Source of the DNA: Desulfosporosinus acididurans
GTDB lineage: Bacteria > Bacillota > Desulfitobacteriia > Desulfitobacteriales > Desulfitobacteriaceae
Length of the DNA stretch: 64,000 bases
Assembly: GCF_001029285.1 (NCBI RefSeq)
Contig: NZ_LDZY01000004.1
Location: 186,001-250,000 of the forward strand
Direction of reading: 5' to 3'
The notes below the pieces were generated by a model. It was not told the DNA's origin and did no database searches. It saw only the letters and a list, made by a program, of their open reading frames with translations. Numbering within the stretch: position 1 is the stretch's first letter; each line of letters opens with the position of its first letter. Shown here in pieces: positions 50,098 to 58,807 of the stretch. Made by a program: the position numbers and the translations under genes.

Positions 50098-51042
50098 ATG
50101 AACACGACTGTAATTTTCGATAACTCCGGAAAACCGGGTATGATGGTGCGAGTGCCAAAGTTTAAATATTCTGATGTTATTTCTGGAGGCAGAGAAGTTA
50201 CCTGTTCGGCATTTATTATCGATGGGGTTGAAGTGCCGGAGATCTTCATTTCAAAATTCCAGAACATTATCGTAAACGGCAAAGCGTATAGCCTACCCTT
50301 TCAGAAACCAACTGTCAGCTTAACCTTTGATCAAGCCAAGGAGGCCTGTGAGTCTAAGGGCAAAGGATGGCACCTTATAACAAATGCCGAATGGGCTGCG
50401 ATCGCATTGTGGTGCAAGAAAAACGGTACGCTTCCTCGCGGCAACAATTACGGAGGATCGGATTATTCCCATCGAGACGAGAAAGGCATTTGCTTTGACG
50501 ATTGTAAGGTTCTCACAGGGAGCGGCCCAGATACTTGGTCCCATGACCACACACCGGATGGAATCTTTGACCTGAACGGAAACGTCTGGGAATGGGTCGG
50601 TGGCTTAAGGCTTTTAGACGGTGAAATCCAAATAATACCTGACAACAATGCCGCCAAACATATAGACCAGTCGAAAACGAGCCATGAATGGCAGCCTATA
50701 AAAGTAGATGGAAAAACGTTTAAATACACCGAGGATGAAAACGGATTAAAGGTCACCACAGAAAAACCAGAGGGCTGGAATGGATGCAAGTTTTCCAACC
50801 TGGGAGCAGATGTTGAAATACCGGATGTATTAAAGGAACTTGCTTTGTACCCCTCGGACAACGCTGACCTGACAGAATATATCTTCGCCGATGCCGATGG
50901 CGAACGCCTCCCGTATCGTGGCGGCAACTGGGGCTACGGCTCCAGCGCTGGCGTGTTCTCTTTGTTCCTGTACAACCCCCGGTCGATCGTGAACACGAAC
51001 ATCGGGTTTCGCTCCGCTTTTGTCCAGATCCCTGAAATCTAA
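50098..51042 (+). CDS. C-type-lectin/FGE-fold protein, putative DGR variable protein
   Basis: A 314-residue protein of the formylglycine-generating-enzyme (SUMF1-like) C-type-lectin fold, without signs of oxidase activity. Core motifs are LTFDQAKEACESKGKGWHL, NAEWAAIALW and DGIFDLNGNVWEWVGG. The last 45 residues (RGGNWGYGSSAGVF..., NIGFRSAF) match the variable region of diversity-generating-retroelement targets. ATG 50098 follows AAGAAGGA. Such proteins display variable ligand-binding surfaces. Here it lies in the early region, not next to tail genes, and no reverse transcriptase is in view. Confidence 0.8.
   Translation: MNTTVIFDNSGKPGMMVRVPKFKYSDVISGGREVTCSAFIIDGVEVPEIFISKFQNIIVNGKAYSLPFQKPTVSLTFDQAKEACESKGKGWHLITNAEWAAIALWCKKNGTLPRGNNYGGSDYSHRDEKGICFDDCKVLTGSGPDTWSHDHTPDGIFDLNGNVWEWVGGLRLLDGEIQIIPDNNAAKHIDQSKTSHEWQPIKVDGKTFKYTEDENGLKVTTEKPEGWNGCKFSNLGADVEIPDVLKELALYPSDNADLTEYIFADADGERLPYRGGNWGYGSSAGVFSLFLYNPRSIVNTNIGFRSAFVQIPEI
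50906..51021 (+). other. Putative DGR variable repeat (VR)
   Basis: Hand count of 50901-51020 gives 73 G or C in 120, far above the surrounding AT-rich gene. Variable-looking codons end in C and fit AAC with changed first or second bases (GGC, TAC, TTC, ATC, AGC, TCC), whereas framework codons (GCT GGC GTG TTC, CCC CGG TCG, ATC GGG TTT CGC) look fixed. This is the expected product of adenine-specific mutagenesis from a template repeat. The template repeat was not found in the window. Confidence 0.7.
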
Positions 51043-51059
51043 TAACCTGTAATCTGATG

Positions 51060-51077
51060 GGCGCTCGATAGAGCGCC
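51060..51077 (+). other. Hairpin after the VR, possible DGR target hairpin
   Basis: GGCGCTC-GATA-GAGCGCC: perfect 7-bp GC-rich stem (8 with a G-T pair), 4-base loop, 17 bases after the stop codon. Bordetella phage DGRs need a similar short hairpin/cruciform just past the VR for efficient homing. There is no T-run, so a terminator is less likely. Confidence 0.6.
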
Positions 51078-51112
51078 TTACTCTAAAAGTTCTTAAACGG
51101 AGGTCGAGTTAC

Positions 51113-51286
51113 ATGGAGGAAAGTATTCATCCTCCCCTCTATCACGAATTGAGAAAGTGGGCAATTGAAGAAATGCGATCAGGAAACGAGGAGAAAGCTT
51201 TTAGAATCGCTGACGCAAGTCTTCTTGTAAGCCTTCGTTATTGGAAGTGGCTTGGTAGCCGAGGGAGGCGGAGAAGAAATGGCTAA
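51113..51286 (+). CDS. Small phage protein (57 aa)
   Basis: A 57-residue protein with helical body (YHELRKWAIEEMRSG, then AFRIADASLLVSLRYWKWLG) and basic end. ACGGAGGTCGAG precedes the ATG. It overlaps the next start by 8 bases, implying coupling. In DGR cassettes a small accessory gene (Avd) often follows the target, but Avd is larger (about 120 aa) so this is not called one. Confidence 0.6.
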   Translation: MEESIHPPLYHELRKWAIEEMRSGNEEKAFRIADASLLVSLRYWKWLGSRGRRRRNG

Positions 51287-52226
51287 GACAAGTATTGAAT
51301 GGACGGATACTGTTTGGAACCCGGTTACGGGCTGCACCAAAGTATCTGAAGGTTGCCGTAATTGTTACGCCGAGAGAATGAGCAAACGTCTAGCCGGGCG
51401 TTGTGGGTACCCAGCAGATAATCCTTTTAGAGTGGTCCTTCATCCCGAGAAGCTAGATGAACCATCGAAGTGGAAGAAACCCAGAAGAATATTTGTAAAT
51501 TCCATGAGCGATTTGTTTCACGAGGATGTGCCGTTCGAATTTATTAGGGCAGTATGGGCACGAATGGTCACTCTTCCCCAACATACCTTTATGATTTTGA
51601 CTAAAAGGCCTGAAAGAATGTTGGAGTTCTTTATTTGGATGGATAGTCAGGAATTTAGGGTTGAAACATTTCGTTCCAATGTCTGGCTTGGTGTTTCGGC
51701 AGAGAACCAAGGTGCAGCGAATAAAAGAATTCCTCTTCTACTACGGGCTCCCGTACTTGTTAGGTTTGTTAGCTGTGAACCATTATTAGGACCGATTAAT
51801 TTGGAACGGATAGAACCAATGGGAGTCGATGCCTTCATTCACTCATTATCAGGTACCGTGTCAGTTCCCTTTACCATACTAGATAACAGGCCAAAACTAG
51901 ACTGGGTTATTGCGGGTGGAGAATCAGGTCCTGGAGCGCGACCAATGCATCCTGATTGGGCAAGCGGGCTAAGGGATCAATGCCAAGCAGCTGGCATACC
52001 GTATTTCTTTAAACAATGGGGAGAGTGGAAAACTTTCTATGACCGTGATCAAGATGATCCCGATTGGCAGAACATACCCGAGGAAAAACCAAATATTCGT
52101 CGCTTGAATTTTGCTGGAGGACATGGATTTCACGGAGACAGAGTTGTCTATTTAAAAAAGGTCGGAAAGAAAAAAGCTGGCCGCGAATTAGATGGCCGGA
52201 CGTGGAACGAAATACCCAAACTTTGA
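51279..52226 (+). CDS. DUF5131 (phage Gp37/Gp68) family protein
   Basis: A 315-residue protein with the family's N-terminal cysteine motif C19-x6-C26-x2-C29 in NPVTGCTKVSEGCRNCYAERM-type context. Other family segments are FVNSMSDLFHEDVP, ILTKRPERM, NVWLGVSAENQ and WVIAGGESGPGARP. The cysteines suggest a metal or Fe-S site, but the biochemical activity is unknown. GAGGGAGGCGGAG precedes ATG 51279. Common in phage and mobile elements of Firmicutes. Confidence 0.85.
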   Translation: MAKTSIEWTDTVWNPVTGCTKVSEGCRNCYAERMSKRLAGRCGYPADNPFRVVLHPEKLDEPSKWKKPRRIFVNSMSDLFHEDVPFEFIRAVWARMVTLPQHTFMILTKRPERMLEFFIWMDSQEFRVETFRSNVWLGVSAENQGAANKRIPLLLRAPVLVRFVSCEPLLGPINLERIEPMGVDAFIHSLSGTVSVPFTILDNRPKLDWVIAGGESGPGARPMHPDWASGLRDQCQAAGIPYFFKQWGEWKTFYDRDQDDPDWQNIPEEKPNIRRLNFAGGHGFHGDRVVYLKKVGKKKAGRELDGRTWNEIPKL

Positions 52227-52245
52227 GGAAAGGAGCTAATAGATC

Positions 52246-52617
52246 ATGCTGACAAAAGCCATTGAAAAGCTGCAGTCGGAAATGACTAAAAACAACAATA
52301 ACTCTTATATCCAAGTTGTTGGTTCATTCCTACTTCAGCATTTGAACGATAACCCAACCGATGCGGAAAAGATAATAAACACGGATAAGACCGTAGCCAA
52401 AAGCCTCGAGGAAATGCGCAAGGTGGCCGAAAAGAAAAAGAACGGAAACTGTGCAGTGCTCACGGATCAGGAAGGCTTCGAGGTTGTTTTGAAATACTTC
52501 GGAATTGATGCAAAGCCTACCGTAATCGTTACTAAACCCGCTCAAAACGTTACGGAAAAGCCTAAAAGTGTTACAGCGGCTGCCGATTTCGATATCAAGC
52601 TTGAGGATTTGCTATAG
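52246..52617 (+). CDS. PcfK-like protein
   Basis: A 123-residue protein of the PcfK family (named from the pCF10 conjugation region). Helical N-terminus and a conserved end (FDIKLEDLL). GGAAAGGAGC precedes the ATG. It is directly followed by a PcfJ-like gene, the same pairing as on plasmids. Function unknown. Confidence 0.75.
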   Translation: MLTKAIEKLQSEMTKNNNNSYIQVVGSFLLQHLNDNPTDAEKIINTDKTVAKSLEEMRKVAEKKKNGNCAVLTDQEGFEVVLKYFGIDAKPTVIVTKPAQNVTEKPKSVTAAADFDIKLEDLL

Positions 52618-52629
52618 GAGGTGGTAAAG

Positions 52630-54261
52630 GTGCTAATAGCGGAATTAGTAATACCTCAAATGTTTTCCTCCTATGCTGAAGACTTAGACTACCTGAAAAA
52701 TGGATTACATCATTTTCAATATTTCTGCGAAGAATGCGATCAGGTCTTTAGTTCAGCTTGGGGAAAAATACCCGGAAGTATGAGTTGGTATGAACGTGGT
52801 AATTACTTCACTTGCCCATCTTGTGGCCATCACCATCAAAAGAATGTAGTTTACCTCAAGCGCAGCGAGCGAGCACCGAACAAAATACGTCTATCCGTGA
52901 AGGAATTTAAAAAAATAGTCACGTTCGAGGTATCAAGTAAAACAGTCTATTTTAGTGACTATTTACACCTCCATGAGGGGGATCATAAAGAAGTTTTTAG
53001 GTTTGATATCGCTAAGCAGAGGGCAACACTTGTGATTAATAAAGACGACCCAATTGAACTCGGTAATCCTTTTAAGTCTGAAATATTTGATAGTATTCTA
53101 AAGTTCTTTTTACCCTGCAGTCTTGCCAATACAAATCAAAAGAAAGAACTAAATAATATCCTAAAAGTCCTGAGAACGACCATCCAAAACAAGCTTGAAA
53201 AGCACCTTGGTTATAAAATTCCATCCATGTATGTCAGCCCTGGGCAATTCCACGGAACCTTTTTACTCCCACTCTTAAACATTGCCTATCGATCAGCCTG
53301 CCCAGATGCCCCAAACTTGCCCGTTGAGTACCGTGAGCCAACTCAAAATATCGAGGGTTTCTGGAAGAAAAAAATGCTCACTGGTGACACATTTAATACT
53401 TACTTTATGGACAACGTCTTATCGTTAACACGTCAGAAGAAAAACATGGTTACAGCTTTGATAATAGCTTCAGGTCTCCCAAATCTCCCTTCTGTTCGGC
53501 GATCACTCAATGAAGACCCGTTTAATATAAACATTCTGGCCAAGTCATTTGAGATTTGTGAAAACCATGATTATGCCATGCGATTATTCGAGTCCCTTAG
53601 AAACATTGGCAATGATACTCGAGTCCGGTTTGTTTTAAGTAGCGACTTAACCAATTTCCTTAAGGAAATGAAACCTATTTATCAAGAAACAGGAATTGTA
53701 CGCATGGTTGAAAACTGCGTAGAGATGGAGCTGTGGGATTGCATCAATTTATACCAGCAATTAAACAAGGAAAATCGGGAAGCCTTAATGGCTGAATCCG
53801 TGAGACTCCGGGAACTTCATAACTGGATGTCACTGAGGCACAAAAAGCAAACCCATAAGAATCTTACGTTTAATGTACCGGATCACATCATTAAGCGCCT
53901 GTCGATGCAAAAGGAGCGGTTAAAGTTCTTTATGCCTAAGGAATCGATGGAGCTGCTAGAAGCCGGACATAAATTGCATAACTGCGTTGCTTCCTATGGG
54001 CAAGCCATGAAAGACAACTCTAAATGGATTGTTTTGGTGGCCGACGATAAGGGGAAGCTGGCCGCTTGCCTTGAGATTAAGGATAATCAATTAGTTCAAG
54101 CCAAGATCGACAGAAATGCTTCTGTCAGGACTGATTCCAAGCTTAACAGCGAGATTTTAGCCTGGGCAAAAGAGTCCGGTCTCAAGATTGAAACTCAAGA
54201 TGTAAAGGTACCCGACAAGAAAAAGTCAGAAAAAACAGGTCTTGTCACCATACCAGCCTAA
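52630..54261 (+). CDS. PcfJ-like protein
   Basis: A 543-residue protein of the PcfJ family. An N-terminal CEECDQVF/CPSCGHHH zinc ribbon (about 30-70) is followed by a long helical middle part and the conserved C-terminal region with AGHKLHNCVASYGQAM and IVLVADDKGKLAACLEI. GTG 52630 is chosen because AGGAGG lies 8 bases upstream and covers GTG 52621. Forms a two-gene unit with the PcfK-like gene. Found in conjugative elements and phages; role unknown. Confidence 0.8.
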   Translation: MLIAELVIPQMFSSYAEDLDYLKNGLHHFQYFCEECDQVFSSAWGKIPGSMSWYERGNYFTCPSCGHHHQKNVVYLKRSERAPNKIRLSVKEFKKIVTFEVSSKTVYFSDYLHLHEGDHKEVFRFDIAKQRATLVINKDDPIELGNPFKSEIFDSILKFFLPCSLANTNQKKELNNILKVLRTTIQNKLEKHLGYKIPSMYVSPGQFHGTFLLPLLNIAYRSACPDAPNLPVEYREPTQNIEGFWKKKMLTGDTFNTYFMDNVLSLTRQKKNMVTALIIASGLPNLPSVRRSLNEDPFNINILAKSFEICENHDYAMRLFESLRNIGNDTRVRFVLSSDLTNFLKEMKPIYQETGIVRMVENCVEMELWDCINLYQQLNKENREALMAESVRLRELHNWMSLRHKKQTHKNLTFNVPDHIIKRLSMQKERLKFFMPKESMELLEAGHKLHNCVASYGQAMKDNSKWIVLVADDKGKLAACLEIKDNQLVQAKIDRNASVRTDSKLNSEILAWAKESGLKIETQDVKVPDKKKSEKTGLVTIPA

Positions 54262-54276
54262 GAAGGAGGAAATTCC

Positions 54277-55287
54277 ATGAACGAACTTTCCCTCGAGAGA
54301 TCACCATCTATCATTGCAGCTGAGATCAACAGCATTAAAGAACAGACTCGAAAGATGGTTCTCTTTAACAGTATTGAAATTGGACGACGCCTAGTTGAAG
54401 CCAAAACTATGATTGGTCATGGTGAATGGGGAGAATGGCTCGAAAAGTCCGTCGACTACTCCCAGAGAACCGCCAGTAACTTGATGAGAATCTTCGAAGA
54501 GTATGGGTCCAACCAAATTACTTTCTTCTGCGACAACGCAAAATCGCAAGCGCTTGCCAATTTGAGTTATACGCAGGCCGTTGCACTCCTGGGGATCCCT
54601 CCGGAAGATCGAGAAGCGTTCATAGAGGAGCATAACATTGACGACATGTCTACTCGTGAACTGCAGCAAGCCATTAAAGAAAAGCAAGAGCTGGAGGAAA
54701 GGCTTAGAGAGGTTGAGTCTAACTGGATCAAGGATAGAAGCAATGCCGAAAGCTCAAAACGCATCGCTGATGAAAAGGCCGAGGAAGTCAGAGAATTACT
54801 CGAGGAAAAACAAAGTCTTAAATCTGATGTTAAAACCCTTCAAGAAACCCTCGAGAAAGAGCGACGGCATTCAAAGGACGAGGCAGAACGCTTGGCCGGG
54901 CTACTTCAAGAGGCTAAGGATAGCGGCGCTTCTGATGAAATGGTAAGTCGCCTACAGGCTGAGCTTAAAGAGGCCAGGAACTTAGTTGATAAACTGACAA
55001 AGGAACTGGATGAACCGGTTGAAGTAACAGCTGCCGAGGTCATTGAAAAGGTCCCTGAAGACGTAGAGCGTGAGCTCGAGGAACTAAGGGAGAGAAACAA
55101 AGAACTCGAAGCTAAGGCATCCCAGCCGATCGGCACCGCTCCTATTAGGTTTAAACTTCATTTCGATTCCTTAGTAAAGGGATTTGGGGACTTGCTAAGG
55201 ACTCTGGAGGAAATCGATGCTGGTGAGCATGATAAATACAAGAACGCTGTAAAAGGGCTGCTAGGTAAAATGTCGGAGCGGTTGTGA
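54277..55287 (+). CDS. DUF3102 domain coiled-coil protein
   Basis: A 336-residue protein. The DUF3102 domain (about 5-130) shows FNSIEIGRRLVEAKTMI and GEWGEWLEKSVDYSQRTASN. A long coiled coil follows (about 130-300, rich in Glu, Lys, Leu). The N-domain resembles ParB-like/HTH helices and may bind DNA. AGAAGGAGG precedes the ATG. It contains one copy of the 20-base GCAAGCGCTTGC repeat. Confidence 0.8.
   Translation: MNELSLERSPSIIAAEINSIKEQTRKMVLFNSIEIGRRLVEAKTMIGHGEWGEWLEKSVDYSQRTASNLMRIFEEYGSNQITFFCDNAKSQALANLSYTQAVALLGIPPEDREAFIEEHNIDDMSTRELQQAIKEKQELEERLREVESNWIKDRSNAESSKRIADEKAEEVRELLEEKQSLKSDVKTLQETLEKERRHSKDEAERLAGLLQEAKDSGASDEMVSRLQAELKEARNLVDKLTKELDEPVEVTAAEVIEKVPEDVERELEELRERNKELEAKASQPIGTAPIRFKLHFDSLVKGFGDLLRTLEEIDAGEHDKYKNAVKGLLGKMSERL
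54546..54565 (+). repeat. 20-base repeat, copy 1 (inside DUF3102 gene)
   Basis: GCAAGCGCTTGCCAATTTGA is repeated exactly at 59238-59257. It contains the perfect palindrome GCAAGCGCTTGC. One copy is in coding sequence and the other is intergenic, so chance or codon constraint does not easily explain it. Confidence 0.7.
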
Positions 55288-55308
55288 TGATTCAAGTGAG
55301 GTGTAAAA

Positions 55309-56238
55309 ATGGCCAGAGCAAGAAATATAAAACCGAGTTTCTTCGCTAACGATCAACTAGGAGAGCTTCCCCCTCTGGCCCGTCTCCTATTTATAGGATT
55401 ATGGGGATTAGCTGATCGCAGAGGCAAGCTAGAAGATCGACCCAAGCGAATAAAAGCGGAAGTTCTGCCTTATGATGACTGCGATGTCAATGAACTTTTG
55501 AACTTATTAGAACCTGAATTCATAGTCCGTTATACAGTTGATGGTATTTCGTGCATTCAGATCGTAAACTTCTTAAAACATCAGAAACCCCATCCGAAAG
55601 AAGCGGAGTCCAATCTTCCTAATATGCCTGAAGATAACCAAGCCGTAACTAGGTGTGAACAAGCCGCGAAAATAAACGGCAAGGACATACCTAAAAATTT
55701 AGAGACACAAACCAGCAATTTAAATGTTAGTACGAGCCCGGCTGAATCCCTCTTATTGAATGTTGAATCCCCTATCATGAATGATGATTGTTGTTTGCCT
55801 CAAAACGAATCCGCGGACGAGAACAACAACGCCACGGAAAAAAGTGAGAATACAGAGCCAAACGAAGGAAACATGGCCGTAGGAACTAGAGCTCTTATCT
55901 GGGCTGAGAAGAATTGGGGACGTATGCTTTCTCCTGGGGAGTCTAGAGAAATCATGACCTGGTGTGATGAGTTCTCGACTCGAGGTAGCCAGCATCCTGA
56001 TGATTTAGTGGTCGAGGCGCTGAAGCAGTGTGATTATGCTAGCGTCCGCAATATGAAATATCTTCGAGCGGTATTGACGGACTGGAGAGAAGCTGGGGTC
56101 TTATCAGTATCTCAAGTTGAAGCCCGTGAAGCGGAGCGTAAAAGCCAAAAAGAACACAAGCGTAACAAGGATCCGGGGAACATGCCTTCAGGATCGCCAC
56201 GGGTGCCATCAGACAAGTACGAGAAATTTTATTTGTGA
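55309..56238 (+). CDS. DnaD-like phage replication protein
   Basis: A 309-residue protein. The N-terminal winged-helix-like part (MARARNIKPSFFANDQLGEL, LARLLFIGLWGLADRRGKLE) is typical of phage replisome organisers. A low-complexity linker follows and then a DnaD-like helical domain (about 190-270) with YLRAVLTDWREAGV. It would open the phage origin or load helicase. GAGGTG precedes the ATG. No separate helicase loader is seen nearby. Confidence 0.8.
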   Translation: MARARNIKPSFFANDQLGELPPLARLLFIGLWGLADRRGKLEDRPKRIKAEVLPYDDCDVNELLNLLEPEFIVRYTVDGISCIQIVNFLKHQKPHPKEAESNLPNMPEDNQAVTRCEQAAKINGKDIPKNLETQTSNLNVSTSPAESLLLNVESPIMNDDCCLPQNESADENNNATEKSENTEPNEGNMAVGTRALIWAEKNWGRMLSPGESREIMTWCDEFSTRGSQHPDDLVVEALKQCDYASVRNMKYLRAVLTDWREAGVLSVSQVEAREAERKSQKEHKRNKDPGNMPSGSPRVPSDKYEKFYL

Positions 56239-56249
56239 GGTGAAAAACC

Positions 56250-57008
56250 ATGGCCAACCACAAAGGCAGATCTTACGGAACTGTCCTAATCGACAACCTA
56301 GTTCGTGATAAAACCAAAACTGAAGCATCACCGTGTGTTCGCTATTTTGTGGACAAGGACGGAAATCCCATAACCCAACCCGAGGAATATGTTCCTGAAC
56401 GTTCTCCAATTATGAACCACCAAGATTATTGGAAGGCGGCGGAGAGTTTGAAAGGTAATAAAAACGCAGTGATTAATAAGCCAACAAAAGAGCAGTTAGC
56501 AGAAGATATCAAAACCATGGGCAATGAAGAAATTGCCAAAAAGTACAACATGGGTAGATCGACTATCGCGCGTTATCTTTGCGATTATGGACTAAAACGG
56601 GATGAAGAATATCACAAAAACCTCGCAGAGAAGAAAAACGAGGCTGATAATCAATTGGAGCATATTCCTGAGAGTGATTGTGCTAAAGATGGTAAGCGGA
56701 ACGATCATGAGGAAAATTTGGGCGGGCAAAAAGAGATAACATCAGTGACATTCTGCAGGGAATGCGGAGAGCTAATTGTTCCGCCAACAGAAAATTGTTT
56801 ATGCCCGGAATGCTCCAGCGAAAATGCAGCTTTGGATGAAGATGTTAATAAAATTGAAGCTGTTTACGAAAGTTCTGACAACATTGAATCCATGTGGAAG
56901 GTTGTCGAGAGTGACTTGAATATACTTCTTGGATTGTACATGGAGAAGGCCGAGAAAGAGTTTGAGGCGCGAAAAGCTCAGATGTTTGGAGGAGCAAGGT
57001 TGTGTTAA
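56250..57008 (+). CDS. HTH and zinc-ribbon phage protein
   Basis: A 252-residue protein. The middle holds a helix-turn-helix (about 85-120, [20 protein letters not shown], then [13 protein letters not shown]); residues 165-190 form a zinc ribbon (CRECGEL and CLCPECS). The C-terminal 60 residues are helical and acidic. GTGAGGTGAAAAACC precedes the ATG. Probable DNA-binding protein of the replication region; family not recognised. Confidence 0.65.
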   Translation: MANHKGRSYGTVLIDNLVRDKTKTEASPCVRYFVDKDGNPITQPEEYVPERSPIMNHQDYWKAAESLKGNKNAVINKPTKEQLAEDIKTMGNEEIAKKYNMGRSTIARYLCDYGLKRDEEYHKNLAEKKNEADNQLEHIPESDCAKDGKRNDHEENLGGQKEITSVTFCRECGELIVPPTENCLCPECSSENAALDEDVNKIEAVYESSDNIESMWKVVESDLNILLGLYMEKAEKEFEARKAQMFGGARLC

Positions 57009-57403
57009 ACAGAGTCGTATTAATTGGCCGCCTAACGAAAGATCCCGAATTACGATACACTCCATCCGGAGTTGCCGTATCAAATTTTACTCTGGCCATT
57101 GATCGTAATTTTAAAAATTCCCAAGGAGAGCGCGAAACAGATTTTATCCCATGCGTTGCCTATCGGCAGCTTGGAGAGTTGTGTGCGAATCACCTAGCTA
57201 AAGGAAAACTAGCGGCAGTAGACGGTAGGATTCAGATCCGCTCATATACCGCTCAAGACGGACAACGTCGATGGGTGACCGAGGTAATTGCAGAGAACGT
57301 GCGGTTCCTAAGCCCGAAAGAAGGACAAGCGGGTGGGTCAACCACATCGTCTGATTATCCTTATGGACATGAAGTTAATTTAAACGATGATATCCCCTTT
57401 TGA
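57002..57403 (+). CDS. ssb: Single-stranded DNA-binding protein
   Basis: Phage SSB of 133 aa. OB-fold with [22 protein letters not shown] at the N-terminus and the acidic DDIPF C-terminal tip that recruits partner proteins. GTG start overlaps the previous stop, 7 bases after GGAGGAG. Confidence 0.96.
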   Translation: MLNRVVLIGRLTKDPELRYTPSGVAVSNFTLAIDRNFKNSQGERETDFIPCVAYRQLGELCANHLAKGKLAAVDGRIQIRSYTAQDGQRRWVTEVIAENVRFLSPKEGQAGGSTTSSDYPYGHEVNLNDDIPF

Positions 57404-57427
57404 TTTCGAGAAAGAGAGGAAGCGCTG

Positions 57428-57547
57428 ATGATGTTTGGATTTGGTTTATTCCTTGGCGGGTTTATTGGGACGCTTGTTGGGATAGTGACCTGCTCGTTAA
57501 TGGTGATGGCTAAAGATGCGGATGAGAGGATGGGAATTGATGAATAA
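57428..57547 (+). CDS. Small membrane protein, DUF3789-like
   Basis: A 39-residue protein with one glycine-rich helix (FGLFLGGFIGTLVGIVTCSL) and a charged end. GAGGAAG precedes a double ATG (57428, 57431). Similar mini-proteins are frequent in Firmicute phage early regions. It overlaps the next gene by 8 bases. Confidence 0.6.
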   Translation: MMFGFGLFLGGFIGTLVGIVTCSLMVMAKDADERMGIDE

Positions 57548-57905
57548 ATCCAAGAAACAATTGGTCTATATCTGCAGCCCTCTTCGCGGAGACATAGAGC
57601 GGAATATCATCAAGGCTCAAGGATACTGCCGCGATGCCATTAATTATAATGTCGTGCCTATCGCACCGCATGTTTATTTTACTCAATTTCTAAACGATCT
57701 CATTCCCAAAGAACGCGAAATAGGGATGGAACTTGGCATTGAACTATTAAAGAAGTGCGACGAAGTATGGGTATTCGGCCTCCAGAACCCGAGCGAAGGT
57801 ATGAAGGCCGAGATCGAGCTTGCCAATGAATTAGGAATACCTGTTCGGGATATTGCGGACATCGTTTTTGAGCGGTCGCAGAATCTCGACCTTCCTGGGG
57901 AGTGA
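57540..57905 (+). CDS. DUF4406/DUF7768-type nucleoside-deoxyribosyltransferase-like protein
   Basis: A 121-residue Rossmann-like protein. QLVYICSPLRGDIERNI at the N-terminus, GYCRDAINYNVVPIAPH, and WVFGLQNPSEGMKAEIELA resemble the nucleoside 2-deoxyribosyltransferase fold. ATG 57540 follows AGGATGGG. Phage versions may act in nucleotide metabolism; activity not proven. Confidence 0.75.
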   Translation: MNKSKKQLVYICSPLRGDIERNIIKAQGYCRDAINYNVVPIAPHVYFTQFLNDLIPKEREIGMELGIELLKKCDEVWVFGLQNPSEGMKAEIELANELGIPVRDIADIVFERSQNLDLPGE

Positions 57906-57910
57906 GTTAA

Positions 57911-58495
57911 GTGAATATAGACCCGCGCAAGAACGCTGAGTTTTACCATGATCCAACTGCTTATGAAGCCATAAAGCGTTGTAAGGATCCAAAAAGGCAG
58001 CTCCAGGGCAAGCGGTCAAAGGTTGTTGGTGAATACTTTGAGAATCTTATTTCTGCGGCTTGTGATTTTTATAATGAGCAAGGATTAGCTCGTATAGAAA
58101 AAACTCCAGAACCCATGAAGGTCTTAAGGCCAATAGTGAAGCAGCCGGGGAGATTTATCGCTTGCTTTGAAAAAGCAGCTCAACCGGATTACAAAGGAAC
58201 CGTTAAAGGTGGCAGGGCAATTGTCTTTGAGGCAAAACATACGGATCACGATCGTATTGAGCGGAGCCGGTTAACCCAGGAACAACTCGAGGGGTTAGAA
58301 AAGCATTATCGATTAGGAGCATTAGCGTTTGTCTTGGTTTCTTTTGAATTTAAAGACTACTTCAGAATCCCCTGGGATATTTGGAGAGATATGAAAGAAA
58401 TTTATGGACGCAAATATGTTAAGGCTGAAGAACTTGAAAACTATCGAGTTAAGGCAACAAGCCAAATGATATTGCTTCTGAGCGGAATTGCCTAA
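57911..58495 (+). CDS. recU: RecU-like Holliday junction resolvase
   Basis: A 194-residue nuclease of the RecU family. GKRSKVVGEYFENLI helix, catalytic PDYKGTVKGGRAIVFEAKHT (Asp and Glu-x-Lys of the PD-D/ExK core), and ALAFVLVSFEF near the end. GTG start after GGGAGTGAG. It would resolve phage recombination intermediates. Confidence 0.9.
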   Translation: MNIDPRKNAEFYHDPTAYEAIKRCKDPKRQLQGKRSKVVGEYFENLISAACDFYNEQGLARIEKTPEPMKVLRPIVKQPGRFIACFEKAAQPDYKGTVKGGRAIVFEAKHTDHDRIERSRLTQEQLEGLEKHYRLGALAFVLVSFEFKDYFRIPWDIWRDMKEIYGRKYVKAEELENYRVKATSQMILLLSGIA

Positions 58496-58505
58496 AGGAG
58501 CCGAC

Positions 58506-58790
58506 ATGAGGATAGATACCTACTATCAATGCCCGGTATGTCAAAAGGCATGGGAGACTGAAAGTAAAGCGATTATTTGCAGGAATCAGCATCCAGCAAT
58601 TAAAAAGCAATGGTATACATGCGGAGTTTGTGGTGCGGGATGGAACCCTGATGCTCACTGGGGCGAAAAAGGAGCTGCGAAACAAGCAAGGACTTGTGAG
58701 CAAAAGCACCAAAAAAAAGGAGAAGTCGAAGAGGTAAGCAGGCAGACATTCTTTTTGAGCGGAGGTTTACAAGGTAAATATTATCCCTAA
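58506..58790 (+). CDS. Zinc-finger phage protein
   Basis: A 94-residue protein with two CxxC pairs (YYQCPVCQKAW and YTCGVCGAGW) and further His/Cys (CRNQH, CEQKHQKK), so probably two zinc-binding modules. AAAGGAGCCGAC precedes ATG 58506. Function unknown. Confidence 0.6.
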   Translation: MRIDTYYQCPVCQKAWETESKAIICRNQHPAIKKQWYTCGVCGAGWNPDAHWGEKGAAKQARTCEQKHQKKGEVEEVSRQTFFLSGGLQGKYYP

Positions 58791-58807
58791 AAGAGGAGGA
58801 TGGTTAA

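Noticed and set aside
51113-51286. DGR accessory protein Avd
   Set aside because: It follows the target gene but is only 57 residues and does not show the four-helix Avd pattern.
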